From the NCBI RefSeq assembly GCF_026151205.1, contig NC_087079.1, positions 15,130,445-15,194,444 of the forward strand: DNA of 64,000 nt, given 5' to 3'. The translations under genes and the position numbers were made by a program. The notes beneath the pieces are model-generated. The model made no database searches and was not told the DNA's origin. It was given only the letters and a program-made list of their open reading frames with translations. Position 1 is the first letter of the stretch, and each line of letters begins with the position of its first letter. Positions 1 through 12,580 of this stretch are shown here, piece after piece. This DNA is from Bolinopsis microptera (lineage: Eukaryota; Ctenophora; Tentaculata; Lobata; Bolinopsidae).

Positions 1-1360
1 GATCTCAATCCAGGGATTACAGACCAATATAATTGGTCGAGGCAGTGAAGTCAATTATAATTATAAAGTGGGGTACTGGTCAGTGGTCAAGCAACAGTCT
101 GGCCCGGATCCAGTGCCAAATTATTTTAGGTCCGGTATTCTTAGTATATATCATGGTTTCATGGAATCAGGAAATAAATCAAAAGTTGAATTCTGGTCAT
201 TACATTTTGGCTAAATTGGTGCCAATGAAAATTAATTGTTGGAGTTTTCACAAATCATGCAGTAGTTAAACTTATTTACTGATGACTCCTAAAGTGAGCG
301 TTTTTCAGTATAACTATATGAGGTGCATGAGTCGGCAATTGCGAACAATTTGCTGTTAGCAGCCGACCCTTTGACCTTAAGAAACCGTAATTTTGAAAAA
401 TTGCCCTTTCGTAAGACACAAATATGCTGCTGGCTTGGCCCATTAAAGCATTAAGAGAGATGCCCAATAAAGTACCTAGATCATTCTCCAATTTTTGTAG
501 GAGTTTCTGGACACAAAGTGAGTCATCTTAAATCTTGTGACAAATGCTCATGAGTCTTTAAGACCTTTCTAGTTAACAGTCAAATAGCCCATTTGTGGAT
601 ATTGTTATTTTCGCTCGGCAAAAATCCGTTTTTCAGCCATATTTCCGAAAATAAGCCTTTTAGGGTATATGTTGCTTCATAAGTTGTATATCAATGTGGC
701 CATTATGTACATTTTGGTGTATCGGAATAGTCTCTACGACCTTCCTAGGCGGAAATGCCAAAAATCACGGAAATTATGAACTGCGTCAAGCCAAAAACCG
801 TTTTTCGGCCATATTTCCGAAACGAAGCATTTTAAGGTATATGTTGCTTCATAAGTTGTATATAAATATGGCTATTAGGCACATTTTGGTGTATCGGAAT
901 AGTCTTTAAGACCTTCCTGGACTGAAATACAAAAATTCGACTGACCGCAAAACCCTGAAAAAGGGTATGGCCGAAAACGCCACTATTGCATTTTTTTCAA
1001 AAATGCAATAGTGTCAAAATGTTTTGAGAATCATCTAGAGAGGTGATAACCGTTGAGAAATCGCTTTTAACACGAAAAGCTAACGAGATTCCGTTTCGTC
1101 TCTGACTATAGTCATTACAGCCTATTGTTGTTTTGTTAAAGCAACACATTATGTTAGGCGCTAATGGATTTTTCGATACAATCGTGATCTGAGGATTATC
1201 AGGAATGTGCCCTCCTAACTCACATACCTAAGATGCCGTGGTAAGCGTTCCACTTCAGAGCTACTTCATGTTGGGTTATATTGTGAAAAGGACACACTGC
1301 ATACTTGTACTCAGCTACCTGAAAGAGAATTTAAAATAAGTAAATGCAAGGTAAACTTGA
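1..1360. other. Non-coding left end, no gene recognised
   Basis: I see no reading frame resembling a known protein on either strand. The stretch is AT-rich and contains the two-copy tandem repeat at 618-938. The rest shows no structure I can name. Confidence 0.5.
618..938. repeat. Two-copy tandem repeat, period about 172 bp
   Basis: The blocks at about 618-766 and 790-938 share long matching runs. Both contain gtatatgttgcttcataag (665 and 837) and cattttggtgtatcggaata, 172 bp apart. Scattered substitutions show the duplication is not very recent. No coding potential is shared by the two copies. Confidence 0.85.
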
Positions 1361-1363
1361 TTA

Positions 1364-2487
1364 CCTTACTCGGGATTATTACGACGGGTTTATTAACGAC
1401 CGGTTAAAATATGTTTCGGGAAAAATATGGCGACATTGCTCAAAACCCACCACATTTTCCCGGTCGCCATTTTACCGGTGTCCAACCTTTCAATTTTAGA
1501 TTCAAAAATTTTTTCTCAGATGTAAATTTCCTTATTAGAGATAAGCAAGTTTAGAAATTTTCGCATTGCTAAAAGTAAAACTTGTGAAACAAGTCGAATT
1601 ATCAATAAGTGTTGAAAGTAGACAGAAATAATGACTCGTGGTTAATCAAACTAGATGGAAAATAATTTTTAACATTTGAAGCGTAACAACCAGATCGATA
1701 TTAAGATAAAGGGAGAGCTGTTCAGTCTTCCAATAAGTTGTAATCATCTTCGTTATCTTCATCTGGATCATCCCTTTCATCAGTTTTAATTAATTCAAGT
1801 TTTAATTTAACTGTTACTTTTACTTTGAGTCCTATTTCATTATGTAGAGATAGTCAATACCTAAGAAATTAAAAATTGGCCTATTTAAATCAAATTTGAC
1901 AATAAGGATATATGACAAGAATTGGGCAAAAAGGTGAATTTTTTGCAATTTTAGCCAAATGAAGTCGAAAAACCTACAACAAGTGTCCCAATAGTCTTCT
2001 TTAGTGAATATAAGACAACGATTAAAATATGAGCACCCATACCCCTTGGGAACCCTAAAAGCTGAGTAGGCGGGTTTATTAACGACCGGTGAAAATGTGG
2101 TTCGGGAAAAATATGGCAAAATCTTACTATATATAAAGCGAGACGATATATATATATATATCTGTGCCATTTTACTGACACCACGGCATCGACTTTAACG
2201 CAACTTTCTGCAAAAACCGTAAAAGATATACAACTGAAACTTTTTTGGCTGGGTCAAATGCTTTAATATCCTCCAAATCAGCATGAAAAAATAAAAAATT
2301 GGCCGAGGAATAATGATTTTAGAGCCGAAAATTTGGACCCCCAAGTGGTGTCAAAAACGCCAATTAAATAGGTAATAATTATTTCAGTATCTTGAGTCTT
2401 GACACCGTTTAGGGCTATATTTCACGGGTTCCTGCTAGTTACCCTAAACCCACCACTTTATCCCGGTCATAATAATCCCGAGTAAGG
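1364..2487. mobile_element. TIR DNA element with TA target duplication, non-autonomous
   Basis: The left end CCTTACTCGGGATTATT (from 1364) is repeated exactly, inverted, at the right end (to 2487). Both ends are bordered by TA (1362-1363 and 2488-2489), as in Tc1/mariner/pogo insertions. Internally a sub-block holding gggtttattaacgaccggt occurs near 1385 and again near 2071, and a related block lies inverted next to the right end. No transposase reading frame is visible, so it should depend on a helper element. The CCTTA start is shared with the pogo-type element at 52870-53589. Confidence 0.8.
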
Positions 2488-2489
2488 TA

Positions 2490-3552
2490 AATTATTTTCC
2501 TAATTACATTATTTTCCTGTACTACTAATGAATACTGGATGCTACAAAAACATCGCGTGTAAAATAACGTGCAAAATTAAATGAAAACAGTCCGAATAGT
2601 TTAACAAACCTCAATATCATAACACTTCCCCAGGATCTGAGAAAGGGCAGGATGTGCACACAGAGCCGCTGGGTCACGTGACGCTGTCAATTTGCTGGCT
2701 CCACCTCTAAAGTTCCCGAGTTGTCCTGAATAAATACCAATTCAACCTTTTGTCTGTAATACACGTACATTTACAAGTACTTATACGTACACTGTACATT
2801 AACAATGTAAATATTCAGGGTGGAGAAATGGGTGACATAAGTCAAGATACTTCTAACAACTAGAATGGTAGTACGTATAACGTAATTTAAAATCAATTAC
2901 GTATTATAAAGTACGTATTTGAAATTAATCTTAATAATCACTAAAACCTACCTTGACCAATTTGTGAGTGAGACTCTACTACTTTAACGTTAATTTTAAC
3001 ACCATAGCACGGTGTAGTTGCAAGTAAAATCAACATCACCCATATTAGCATTAATAACTGATGAAAGTTTATAAGTTAAGCGGATTTTAATTGCACAACT
3101 TTATATAATTTATATTTTTGTAAATTAGCATTACTGTTACTCGAACAGCCTAATTTAAAACATTTTGTAAACATTGTGATAATTTGAAATGGCGGATAAA
3201 AATCTTTCTGATTACTTTATTTTCTGTGAGAAGTCAATAAATACAGATTGCTATAAAAAAAAGAAAAGTGAACGACTAAATTCTCTCTCAATCTAACCTA
3301 AAATTCAAATACCATCGAAAACAATAAATAAACACATTACAATAGTTTAATTCGTTGTGTTAACTCAGGGTCAAGGGCTAGGCCACTTAGCAATACGAAT
3401 TAAACTATGAAACAGCTTTATTTCTCTTGAGTACTCTCAGGAGGGTCACCACTCAAAAATAACTGATTTACTGCTTTTCTGTCCAGTCCAAACTACACAC
3501 ACGGTCACATGTTATTTTGTCTTAATTAAAGAGAACTTCATACTCCCCTACA
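2490..3552. other. Intergenic, 3' flank of COX15
   Basis: AT-rich sequence with short palindromic stretches around GTACxTACA near 2760-2800. No protein-coding signal found on either strand. The part nearest 3552 should hold the COX15 3'UTR. Confidence 0.5.
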
Positions 3553-4991
3553 TTAACTCTTCTTAAACAACTTAATCCTCTTCTTGCCAAGTTCATGGTG
3601 TAACCAAGCAGCTAAAGTCAGTAAAACTAAGCTACCTTGCTGATGAGTAGCTGCCAGCCAGGTTGGCACGTGTAACAGTAACGTACTGACACCCAAGCCT
3701 ACCTGTACCCACCCCATACCCATGAGAGCGTGCACAGCTATCCCCGCTCTGCTGGGTAACACCAGAGGTCGGGACATTATCCAGACAGCGCAGATACCGA
3801 GGAGGAGGGAGTGACCCAGGAACCTGTGGTCAAACTGGACTGTGGTGGTGTTCTCGAAGAAGTTCTTCCAGGCCGGGGTGAAAACAATCAGATCGGTGGG
3901 TATCCATCTGTCCGCGAACTTTGGGTAGGAGTTATAAACAAGTCCGGCGTCCAGTCCTGCTACAAACGCACCAGAGATAGCAGTGAGGAATGCGAGACCA
4001 GCAACCCCGCCACTCCATCTCCGGAGAGCTTGTAGTGCTGGTGACATGGAGTGTTCTACAGGAAGTAGGATCTCCATTGAGGTCTTGAACATGCTGAGGT
4101 AGAGGAGGAAGGCGGACCCGAGGTGGGAGGCTAGCCGGTATTGGGACACTCTGAGGAGGAGGAGGAGGTTAGTAAATTAGTAAACTAATTAAGGGGAGTT
4201 GGTTAATTAGTTAGTAAACTTAAGCTCATTAATAAGGCTTATCATAAAATTTCTACTAGAACGTTTTAAGTTCAGATAAAAATGTGTATTTAACATAGAT
4301 TTCACTTCAAGCTTTTAAACAACAACAAATAGGCTCACCTAGGAATGTCAGTGCTCTCAGGATGATCCTCAAGTCCACTCTTCACCATATACCACCCCAA
4401 GAATCCCTGGAATGTGACCAGACCACTAAACCCAACTAATCTCAACTTCAGATTGGTACTGATCCAGGGTCGCGTAAGTAGAGCTAGAGTTGGGAACACG
4501 ACACACGTGCCAATAACACGTCCCAGGTGACGGTGTCCCCACTCCATATACCAGATAAACTTAAACTCTCTCAACGTCATCCCGCTGTTCACCACATCGT
4601 ATTTCCACTGAGGAGAAGCTTTGTACTTGTCAAACTCAACATTCCATTCTTCAGCATTTCGTGGGGCTCGTCTCCCGGCAAACTTCCAATCAGTCATGGA
4701 GAGTCCTGATTCAGTCAGACGTGTGACGCCTCCCACGCTGACAGTTGTAGCGACCAGCCCGCAGCATCCTAACAACCAGTAGCCTACAAGTCTAGATTTC
4801 TGGTCGATTGTAAGTGAGTTGTAAAACCGTCCGGGTGTTGTGGCGAGAGAGACTATGTTGTGTTTAGTGAAGTATTGAGTTAGTGTTTTTGGGGAGAGTT
4901 TAGGTTTTGATGAGGAGTAGAGTTGACGACGGCATATTGAGTAGACAGTCTGATTAGCGACTCTGATACCCCCAGCACATGACAACATCAT
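3553..4991 (-). CDS. COX15: Heme A synthase COX15, two exons
   Basis: Mitochondrial inner-membrane enzyme that converts heme O to heme A for cytochrome c oxidase. Exon 1 is 4991-4339 and exon 2 is 4150-3553. The intron 4338-4151 has GTGAG at the donor and a CCTCCTCCTCAG acceptor, and splicing restores the family motif DIPRVSQYRLA. The predicted protein is 416 aa, the usual family length. Conserved blocks include GGVTRLTESGLSM, EFKFIWYMEWGHR, FQGFLGWYMVKSGLE, GAFVAGLDAGLVYNS, VQFDHRFLGH and ATHQQGSLVLL, with histidines where heme ligands are expected and several membrane spans. The N-terminus is rich in Arg and Ser and lacks acids, as in a mitochondrial presequence. I chose the ATG at 4991; the longer frame starts at a non-ATG codon. 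A TTTGCAG acceptor lies 8 nt upstream of the ATG, so an upstream exon or a spliced leader is possible. Confidence 0.93.
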
Positions 4992-5130
4992 GTCATTCCC
5001 TGCAAAGTAGTGATAACTGATGTTAATGATAGTCAAATATCATAATGCAATGTAATTAAATCTGAATGGAATCAATTTCATACAATCAAAATTTAATCCG
5101 TATTTCTTTTTTTGAGACTTATCCTTTTTA

Positions 5131-5496
5131 AGGCATCATGTAACCTCCAGGCTCGACAAACCCCGAAAAACCCCGACATATCCCGACAAACCCCGACAAA
5201 CGGGGTTTGTCGAGGGGTTTTGCCTCGGGCCCACCGGCTACATGAGGCCTTCTTGTATAGTGTTTTTCCACGTAAAGCTTGATGACTCCGTCTCGGCTTT
5301 TTGTTGGGAGACTCAAAAAAAAAAAAAAAAAAAAAAGCCTCCAGGCTCGACAAACCGGAAACCCCGTCAAACCCCGTCAAACCCTGACAAACCCCGACAA
5401 ACCCCGACAAACCCCGACAAACCCTGACAAATCCCGACAAACCCCGACGTGTCAAGATATGTCGTATCATGTCAGGCCCACCGGCTACATGATGCC
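5131..5496. repeat. TIR-bounded 10-bp minisatellite element
   Basis: AGGCATCATGTA at 5131 is repeated inverted as TACATGATGCCT ending at 5496. The interior is two modules, each with a run of the decamer CCCCGACAAA (about 5155-5215 and 5345-5450) followed by cccaccggctacatga. An A-run of about 22 lies at 5315-5337, and a hairpin (gacaaacg next to the inverted ggggtttgtcg) lies near 5195-5213. Open frames through this block are repeat artefacts. It sits between COX15 and MBTPS2. Confidence 0.75.
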
Positions 5497-5742
5497 TTTT
5501 TTATCGACCGCATTTTTATTTTTATTTGGTATTTACAGTTTCAGGATTCCAATAAAGACAACATTAACATATTATAAAATCAAAATGATTGATGAAAATA
5601 ACATCATTCAAAAATAAACTTTTAATAACCCTGGATGTCTGAAATAACGAAAAAAATTAATCTTATCATACTTAATATTAAATTATTTATTGAAACAAAA
5701 CACAAGCTGCTGAGTATCAAACTTATTGCCCATTCTTAGTTC

Positions 5743-7164
5743 TTACTGATACATAACGCAAACGGATATAAAAGCATTGATGACATTGATAGCAATTAAA
5801 ACTGTTGAAAATAGCTGTATTACAAAAGAAAAGTTACCAATTATACTTGAAGATACTCGGTAACCGCTCTGACCAATAACAAACTCAAGAAAAGCGTCTA
5901 ACATATGCTGCCCATCGAGATAAAACGCCGGGACAGCATTGAAAATAGCAAGTGCTCCGGACAGAGATACAATATAAATCATAAAGATCTCAATACAGTT
6001 GGGCACCTCCGCCCAGAACCACCTCGAGGAGTAATCAGAGAGATGTATAGTATAGTACAAGTGAGAGGGGTCCCCTATAAACAGTGCAGTCTCCTCTGAG
6101 GACGAGTGTATGAGTTGCAGGAGATACCCCTCACTTGTGTGCGGTTTATAACAGTGTCCTGCACTACAGTCTGAATCTGTACTGCAGGTTAGTTGATCTA
6201 GTACACGTCGGGCGTGGAGACATTGTGAGTCTAGCGTGCTGTTGAAGCAAACACTTTTAGGTGATGTCACCCCTTCTTGGCAGCAGTCTGTGTTTGATTT
6301 CAGGTCTGATAAGATGGAACTGTCTGCACAGTTTCCCATGAGTTGAGTTTTATCGTACGTTTTCCACAGACACTGTCCCCATGTAACTTTATCGATCACA
6401 GGACAGTCATTGACAGTGTAGATCTTAGTTCCAGAGTAAACTTGGTTAAATAGAGCTGTACCGTGATCAACTGATGTGACGGTGACTGCATGTTCCTTCG
6501 TGTAACCAAGGAAGAAAAGTGTGAAAGGTAGAGAAGTCCATATAACATAAGCTCCAACCATCATAATACAGTTATGCCAAACTCCCGCGCAAAATATCCT
6601 CAGTCTCTGGAAGGCGTCACAACATTTCAGTGACTCCGTGTTTAGATCTACAAAAGCAGCTGGGTATATCAGGAACATGAACAAACCGGCCCCATACATG
6701 GACACACCCTCCCTGGCTGCAGCTAGAGCGTGACCATACTCGTGGAATATTCCAGAAACAAGAAGAGTTAAAAGATAAGGGACTATCTGGCTGTTGGGTA
6801 AGTTGACACCAGGGACAACTGGTGTGAGAATCTTACTTGAGTCTTCTGTATCTTTAACGAATGAAACCACGAAAGTGTACATTAGAATGAAGATGGAGGA
6901 GAACATTGCGATAATCCCGAAATACGCCCCACAAGTAAACCACAAAGCTATCTTAGAGCTGTACCGCCGGACGAACCCTTCCATTATTGTTGAGTTAAAG
7001 CGTTTTGTGTGCCATTGCAGTTGCACAAATTTGATGAATATGCCGTTTCTGGAGAGGTAAAAGTTATACTTCTCTCCTAGTAGCTTGGTAAGGAGGATGT
7101 GAATGAGGTTGACGAGGAACCAGAAGGCAGATACCCTGAACACAAGCTGTAGAATTTGAGACAT
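5743..7164 (-). CDS. MBTPS2: Membrane-bound site-2 protease (S2P), intronless
   Basis: Intramembrane zinc metalloprotease of the Golgi that makes the second cut in SREBP and ATF6. Starting from the ATG at 7164 the protein is 473 aa; 13 further residues upstream would need a TTG start. Family features in order are an N-terminal hydrophobic segment, the FGIIAMFSS membrane segment, VVPGVNLP, the zinc motif HEYGH (HExxH) in a hydrophobic helix, IYPAAFVDL, LRIFCAGVWHN, a cysteine-rich lumenal PDZ-like region (DCPV, CLHAR, STDSDCS), and the C-terminal LSGALAIFNAVPAF...LDGQ block whose Asp completes the metal site. The poly-Ser stretch of vertebrate S2P is absent. Intergenic gaps to COX15 and to the zinc-finger gene are under 1 kb and all three genes are co-oriented. 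A short upstream ORF (ATG-TCG-ATG, 11 codons) precedes the start. Confidence 0.95.
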   Translation of the reverse strand: MSQILQLVFRVSAFWFLVNLIHILLTKLLGEKYNFYLSRNGIFIKFVQLQWHTKRFNSTIMEGFVRRYSSKIALWFTCGAYFGIIAMFSSIFILMYTFVVSFVKDTEDSSKILTPVVPGVNLPNSQIVPYLLTLLVSGIFHEYGHALAAAREGVSMYGAGLFMFLIYPAAFVDLNTESLKCCDAFQRLRIFCAGVWHNCIMMVGAYVIWTSLPFTLFFLGYTKEHAVTVTSVDHGTALFNQVYSGTKIYTVNDCPVIDKVTWGQCLWKTYDKTQLMGNCADSSILSDLKSNTDCCQEGVTSPKSVCFNSTLDSQCLHARRVLDQLTCSTDSDCSAGHCYKPHTSEGYLLQLIHSSSEETALFIGDPSHLYYTIHLSDYSSRWFWAEVPNCIEIFMIYIVSLSGALAIFNAVPAFYLDGQHMLDAFLEFVIGQSGYRVSSSIIGNFSFVIQLFSTVLIAINVINAFISVCVMYQ

Positions 7165-8135
7165 GTTCAAAACAAAGAAGGAAAATAAAAGCTGATGGTT
7201 CAAGAACTGCCGCTACAGCTCACTCTCGGTAAAGATCTCCATCGACATAAATCTGAAAGTTATATTGTCTTGTGATCAGTGATACTATTTAAGGTGATAA
7301 ACGTACGATTTAGTTTTTTAAATCTATGCTACGTTATGTAAGGTGCTTAATTAATAAGGTCGTTAATAAGGTGCACACAGTAAGCCCATGTTTGATTACT
7401 CCTTGGATAACACAGCGAGACTTATGATATTTTCCTTAACCGGGGTCTGTTGAAATAAGTCTAATTTGCGTGTAATTGTGTAATTAGAGAACGATATAAT
7501 ATTTAGTAGTTGCTAATTACAAACTTTGACCGGCCTCTCAGTGTCATAGCAACGCGAACGACTGCTATTTATTTATTTAGAAACGATCGAAGAAGGGAAA
7601 AGGGTAGGAATTAAAATTTAATTAGTTCTAGAATAAACAAGTTACAAGTTATGTATAATTTTATTCCTATCGTTATTTTCAGTGTGTTAGTTAACATTAA
7701 TATTTGTTCCATTTGTGTACTCAACAACAGCAATTTTAATTCTGTAATATGAATAGGATTTCACTATGCATGTTTCAATTGTTAAGCTACTCTAGTACAA
7801 ATTATAAATGATATTTCCAATAAAATTGTTTAATAAAAAATAATAATGAAAACATAAAAAGCATACAGTCAGGCAGCCAGGATTTCATGCAAACATTTTA
7901 ACAATAATATAAGAGACGGTTAATAACTCGATCCCATTAAAGCTCTGCAGGTTCATAAAATATCTCTAATGAGCTGTATAAAAATGAGATTTATAAAAAT
8001 AGCAACAAAAGTCAGCGATAAGCAAGTGAACATAATACTGCAGATGTCTTGGAATATCAGTGGGCGTTAATACTATCTAGAAATATAGACCTTTTCGCCT
8101 TTAACAACTGCTCAACAACTACTTAACAATAAGAC
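7165..8135. other. Intergenic between S2P and zinc-finger gene
   Basis: AT-rich, with no coding signal. It holds the S2P 5' flank on the left, with a CTTTCAG acceptor-like site about 90 nt before the ATG, and the zinc-finger 3' flank on the right. Confidence 0.5.
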
Positions 8136-10262
8136 CTACTCTTTAACTGGATGTTTTTTCTTCCGGTGTGTGGCAAGACTGGAAGTTTGAGTGGATGCGT
8201 AGTTACAATCAGGACACTTAAAGGGTTTCTCGCCAGTGTGGATTCTCTGGTGTTTATTTAGATCCCCCTTAGAAGCCGCTGCATATTCACAGTCTGAACA
8301 TTGAAATGGTTTTTCGCCAGTGTGACTCCTCGTGTGGATTACAAGAGTACATTTCATAACCGTGGCATAGTCACAACCAGGTTCGGAACATTTGAAAGTT
8401 TTCTTTGGTTTTTCTCCATTACCATGTTTGTTTCTTCGATGAAAGATAACGGAAGATCTTTGAGCACCAGCATAGGGGCAATCTGGGCATTTAAAAGGCT
8501 TTTCACCGGTATGTGTCCTACGATGAACTACAAGAGCAGCATTTTGGACACAAGTATACGGACACTCCTCACACTTTAACGGTTTTTCTGCCCAATGTAT
8601 CTTTTCATGTAAATTTAAGCTTGATTTGGACACAGTAGCATAAGAACATTCTTTGCACTTTAATGGTTTAACTCCAGTGTGGTGACTTTGATGGAAGCCA
8701 AGATGCCTTTTGGTAGAGGAAGCAAAGGAACAAAGCTTGCATTTAAACGGCTTTTCTCCAGAGTGTCTGGTTTCATGTCGAACAAGGAGTGATTTAAATG
8801 CAGCCACGTATGGACATACTGCACACTTAAATGGTTTTGGTAGCTCGTGATTCTCAGTCTTCTTATGAGCGGCTAAAGCAGCCTTCTTTAAAGTTCTGAA
8901 AGGACATCGAGGACATTTGTGTTGTTTTGTGTTGGAGTGTCGGGATTGGTGGAGGACCAGAACTGATTTGGAGGTAGTACTATATTTGCACATTTTACAT
9001 TTGAATGGTCTTTCTCCTGTGTGCCTCCTCCGGTGAATTATAAAAAGCTGATTTCTGTATGTAGCGTACGGACAATCAGGACATTTGTACTGTTTACCCC
9101 GACTAATGTGACATAGCTGATGGTTTTTTAAAGCAGCTGTGTCACCAACAAATGAACATTCAGTGTCACTGTGTTTATTTCTGTGCCTGTTTAGAGACGC
9201 TATGTCGGCAGAAGCATAAGGACAACATGGACATTTGAATGGCTTTACAGTTAAGTGTATATTTGTATGACGAGCAAGAGTAGATCTACGTTTGGTGGCA
9301 TATGAACAGGTAGGGCATTTAAAAGGTTTATCATTGTTAGTCGAGTGAGTTTGTCGGTGCCTCCTAAGGTTGTGCCTGGAACGTCCAACATAGGAACATT
9401 CTGAACAGGGAAACAGTGTTTCACCAGTGTGTGTATTCTGATGAATTTTTATATAATCTTTTCTTGCTGTAGTAAAAGGACAGTATTCGCATTTGAACGG
9501 TTTGATACCAGAATGAGTAGCTAGATGACAAACCAGCAATGACTTACGATCACTAGAGTAGGAACAATCTGGACATTTAAATAGTTTCTCGTGGATTTTT
9601 TGGTGCTCTTCGAAAGTGGATTTGTCAAGAGTGGTAAAAGGACACAGCAAACATTTCAGTTTTTGACGTTGACGTTCATGTGCCTTCATGTGGTTAACAA
9701 GACCAACTTTTAAAGAGAACAACTTGCCACACTCTGAACATTTGAAAGGTTTTTCATCAAAGTGACGACTTCTCATGTGACTAGAAAGCCCTGCCTTGTA
9801 CTTTGAAGAAAACCCGCACTTCTGACAATTGTGTATTTTTCTGCCTTTGTGTACTTTCTTCCAGTGATTATCTAAATCAGCTTTACTGATTGTTGTAAAT
9901 GAACATTCTGAGCATTGTTTCAAGGTATGGGTATTTTCGTGCAGTACCAAGTCTGCTTCTGAGTAACATAAGTATGAACAACTGTGACATCTAAGTGCTT
10001 CCAACGAATGATTCTCCTGGGTTGCACTAGGGGCTGTTATATGAGCTGGAATAATTGAAGATAGTGGAAAGGCCAAACATTCTTCCAGATTTGATAAATT
10101 GTTAACATTATTCGGATTTTGGCCAGCCCATGGATCCTCAATGAATTCGTAGCAAGTGTCTTCATTTTCAGTTTTGATATCTTCAAGTTCAGACTTCAGT
10201 TCCATCTCTATTGTGCCGGCTGAAGAGCAGAGTTCATCATCTTCAACATTCTGCTCCATCAT
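8136..10262 (-). CDS. Poly-C2H2 zinc-finger protein, 22 fingers
   Basis: A 708-aa single-exon protein. The first roughly 85 residues are acidic (MMEQNVEDDE, IKTENEDT) and may be a regulatory region. The rest is an almost unbroken array of 22 C2H2 units of the CxxC-x12-HxxxH type, many with the TGEKPFKC linker and the CPxCxYA core common to multi-finger DNA-binding regulators. Finger 11 (from ECSFVG) lacks its first cysteine and is probably degenerate; the other 21 keep all zinc ligands. Two CxxC spacings are irregular (CSEPGC in finger 20, and HKKTENH in finger 14). No KRAB, BTB or SET domain is visible. It is most likely a nuclear sequence-specific DNA-binding factor; I cannot assign orthology. 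A TTTTTCACATTCCAG acceptor lies about 60 nt upstream of the ATG. Confidence 0.9.
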   Translation of the reverse strand: MMEQNVEDDELCSSAGTIEMELKSELEDIKTENEDTCYEFIEDPWAGQNPNNVNNLSNLEECLAFPLSSIIPAHITAPSATQENHSLEALRCHSCSYLCYSEADLVLHENTHTLKQCSECSFTTISKADLDNHWKKVHKGRKIHNCQKCGFSSKYKAGLSSHMRSRHFDEKPFKCSECGKLFSLKVGLVNHMKAHERQRQKLKCLLCPFTTLDKSTFEEHQKIHEKLFKCPDCSYSSDRKSLLVCHLATHSGIKPFKCEYCPFTTARKDYIKIHQNTHTGETLFPCSECSYVGRSRHNLRRHRQTHSTNNDKPFKCPTCSYATKRRSTLARHTNIHLTVKPFKCPCCPYASADIASLNRHRNKHSDTECSFVGDTAALKNHQLCHISRGKQYKCPDCPYATYRNQLFIIHRRRHTGERPFKCKMCKYSTTSKSVLVLHQSRHSNTKQHKCPRCPFRTLKKAALAAHKKTENHELPKPFKCAVCPYVAAFKSLLVRHETRHSGEKPFKCKLCSFASSTKRHLGFHQSHHTGVKPLKCKECSYATVSKSSLNLHEKIHWAEKPLKCEECPYTCVQNAALVVHRRTHTGEKPFKCPDCPYAGAQRSSVIFHRRNKHGNGEKPKKTFKCSEPGCDYATVMKCTLVIHTRSHTGEKPFQCSDCEYAAASKGDLNKHQRIHTGEKPFKCPDCNYASTQTSSLATHRKKKHPVKE

Positions 10263-10850
10263 TAAGGGAAAGCCAAGAAACGTTCGCAGTAATTTCCAGG
10301 AGAAATTTACATTTCCTGGAATGTGAAAAAGTAAGTATAAATTATTAATTGAATTAAGGATTGATTAAGTACATTCTCATGGTAAAGCGAAGGAAATGGT
10401 TCTAACGGTGCCCTTTTTCTAGTTCAAAACTGAGAAACATGTTGACTACAGAGCACAAAGGCAATATAAACTAGCAACGAAACATAAAGCGTCTTTTAAA
10501 AAAATGCCCCCACTGTGTACGTGGACCCTACAGGATCTGATTAGAAATATTATTCTTCTTCCTAGTTAGCAGAGAGCGGTAAATACTAAACACCCTGAAT
10601 TACTACACAATGGAACCCTACTAAGACGTTAATGAACTTTTAAGTTCTAATATGTCATTATAGTGAAGATGACCACAAGATTGTTTACTTATCTACATTA
10701 CTAGTGTAAACCGTGCCTACGGCTGGGACTTCACTATAATTGCAGTTGAATTGCAAAAGTATAAACGGTGCATAAGTATGAACTCGCTCAGTTGAAACCT
10801 GCCGCATTAGAGTAAATCTAATTCTGAGTGCCAAACACGTATCCAATGGT
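10263..10850. other. Intergenic, no gene recognised
   Basis: Contains the zinc-finger gene's 5' flank with a candidate splice acceptor. The remainder carries no coding or repeat signal that I can see. Confidence 0.45.
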
Positions 10851-10853
10851 AAT

Positions 10854-11037
10854 GGCTCCACTGCCAAATTGCCTAATTATGTACAAAGCTGTAATTAGGG
10901 GAGCCGTTTTCTTGAATAAGCCGTTCGGAAATTACACACGTGACACGTACACAAGCACAGATTTATTGGGATAACTGGTAATACTTAATAGGCTCCACTG
11001 CCAAATAGCCTAATTACGTACAAAGCTGTAATTATGG
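10854..11037. repeat. Duplicated 45-bp block with part of the 11.3-12.2 kb repeat
   Basis: ggctccactgccaaat followed by gcctaatta and gtacaaagctgtaatta occurs at 10854-10898 and again at 10991-11037. Between them, 10904-10975 (ccgttttcttgaataagccg to acagatttattgggat) matches the right arm of the inverted repeat ending near 12250, in the same orientation. This is a third, partial copy of that element family. Confidence 0.75.
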
Positions 11038-11049
11038 TAGCTGTTAATG

Positions 11050-11050
11050 G

Positions 11051-11110
<60 letters not shown>

Positions 11111-11129
11111 AAAGAGAGAGAGAGAGAGA
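11050..11129. repeat. (GA)n microsatellite
   Basis: Pure GA dinucleotides for about 55 bases, then GA mixed with GAAAAG. Frames through it in either direction are artefacts. Confidence 0.98.
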
Positions 11130-11192
11130 CTAAATAGAGATATATTTATATATATCTTAAACAATAATCTCAAGATGTGTGTGTGTCTGTAC

Positions 11193-11300
<108 letters not shown>

Positions 11301-11304
11301 GGGA

Positions 11305-12219
<915 letters not shown>

Positions 12220-12580
12220 CACACGTACACACCCACAGATTTATTGGGATTATTAGTATAGATAGTAAAGATATACCAGATGTACATTGTACAATGTATA
12301 ATGGGCAACGGCCCAGCAACCAGTTGGCGATCAAATTACTGTTACTGATTGAATTTAGCTTCCTATTTGTCATTTGTTAGCTGAAATCAGATCAGGCTTA
12401 GTTATGCTGGATGTAGCTGAGGTTCAAGAAAGAGAGAGAGGGTCGGGTCATACTTATATAATATACAACTAAGACAATAGATTAAGCTGAATTATTTACT
12501 TTCGCACGTACTGATTTTACTGCTGAGAGTAATGTCTACACTAGATATTTGTACTCTCAACTCTTAATCATCTAAACGAA

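Noticed and set aside
5093-5617. Several overlapping frames on both strands
   Set aside because: Decamer minisatellite and an A-run; no recognisable protein.
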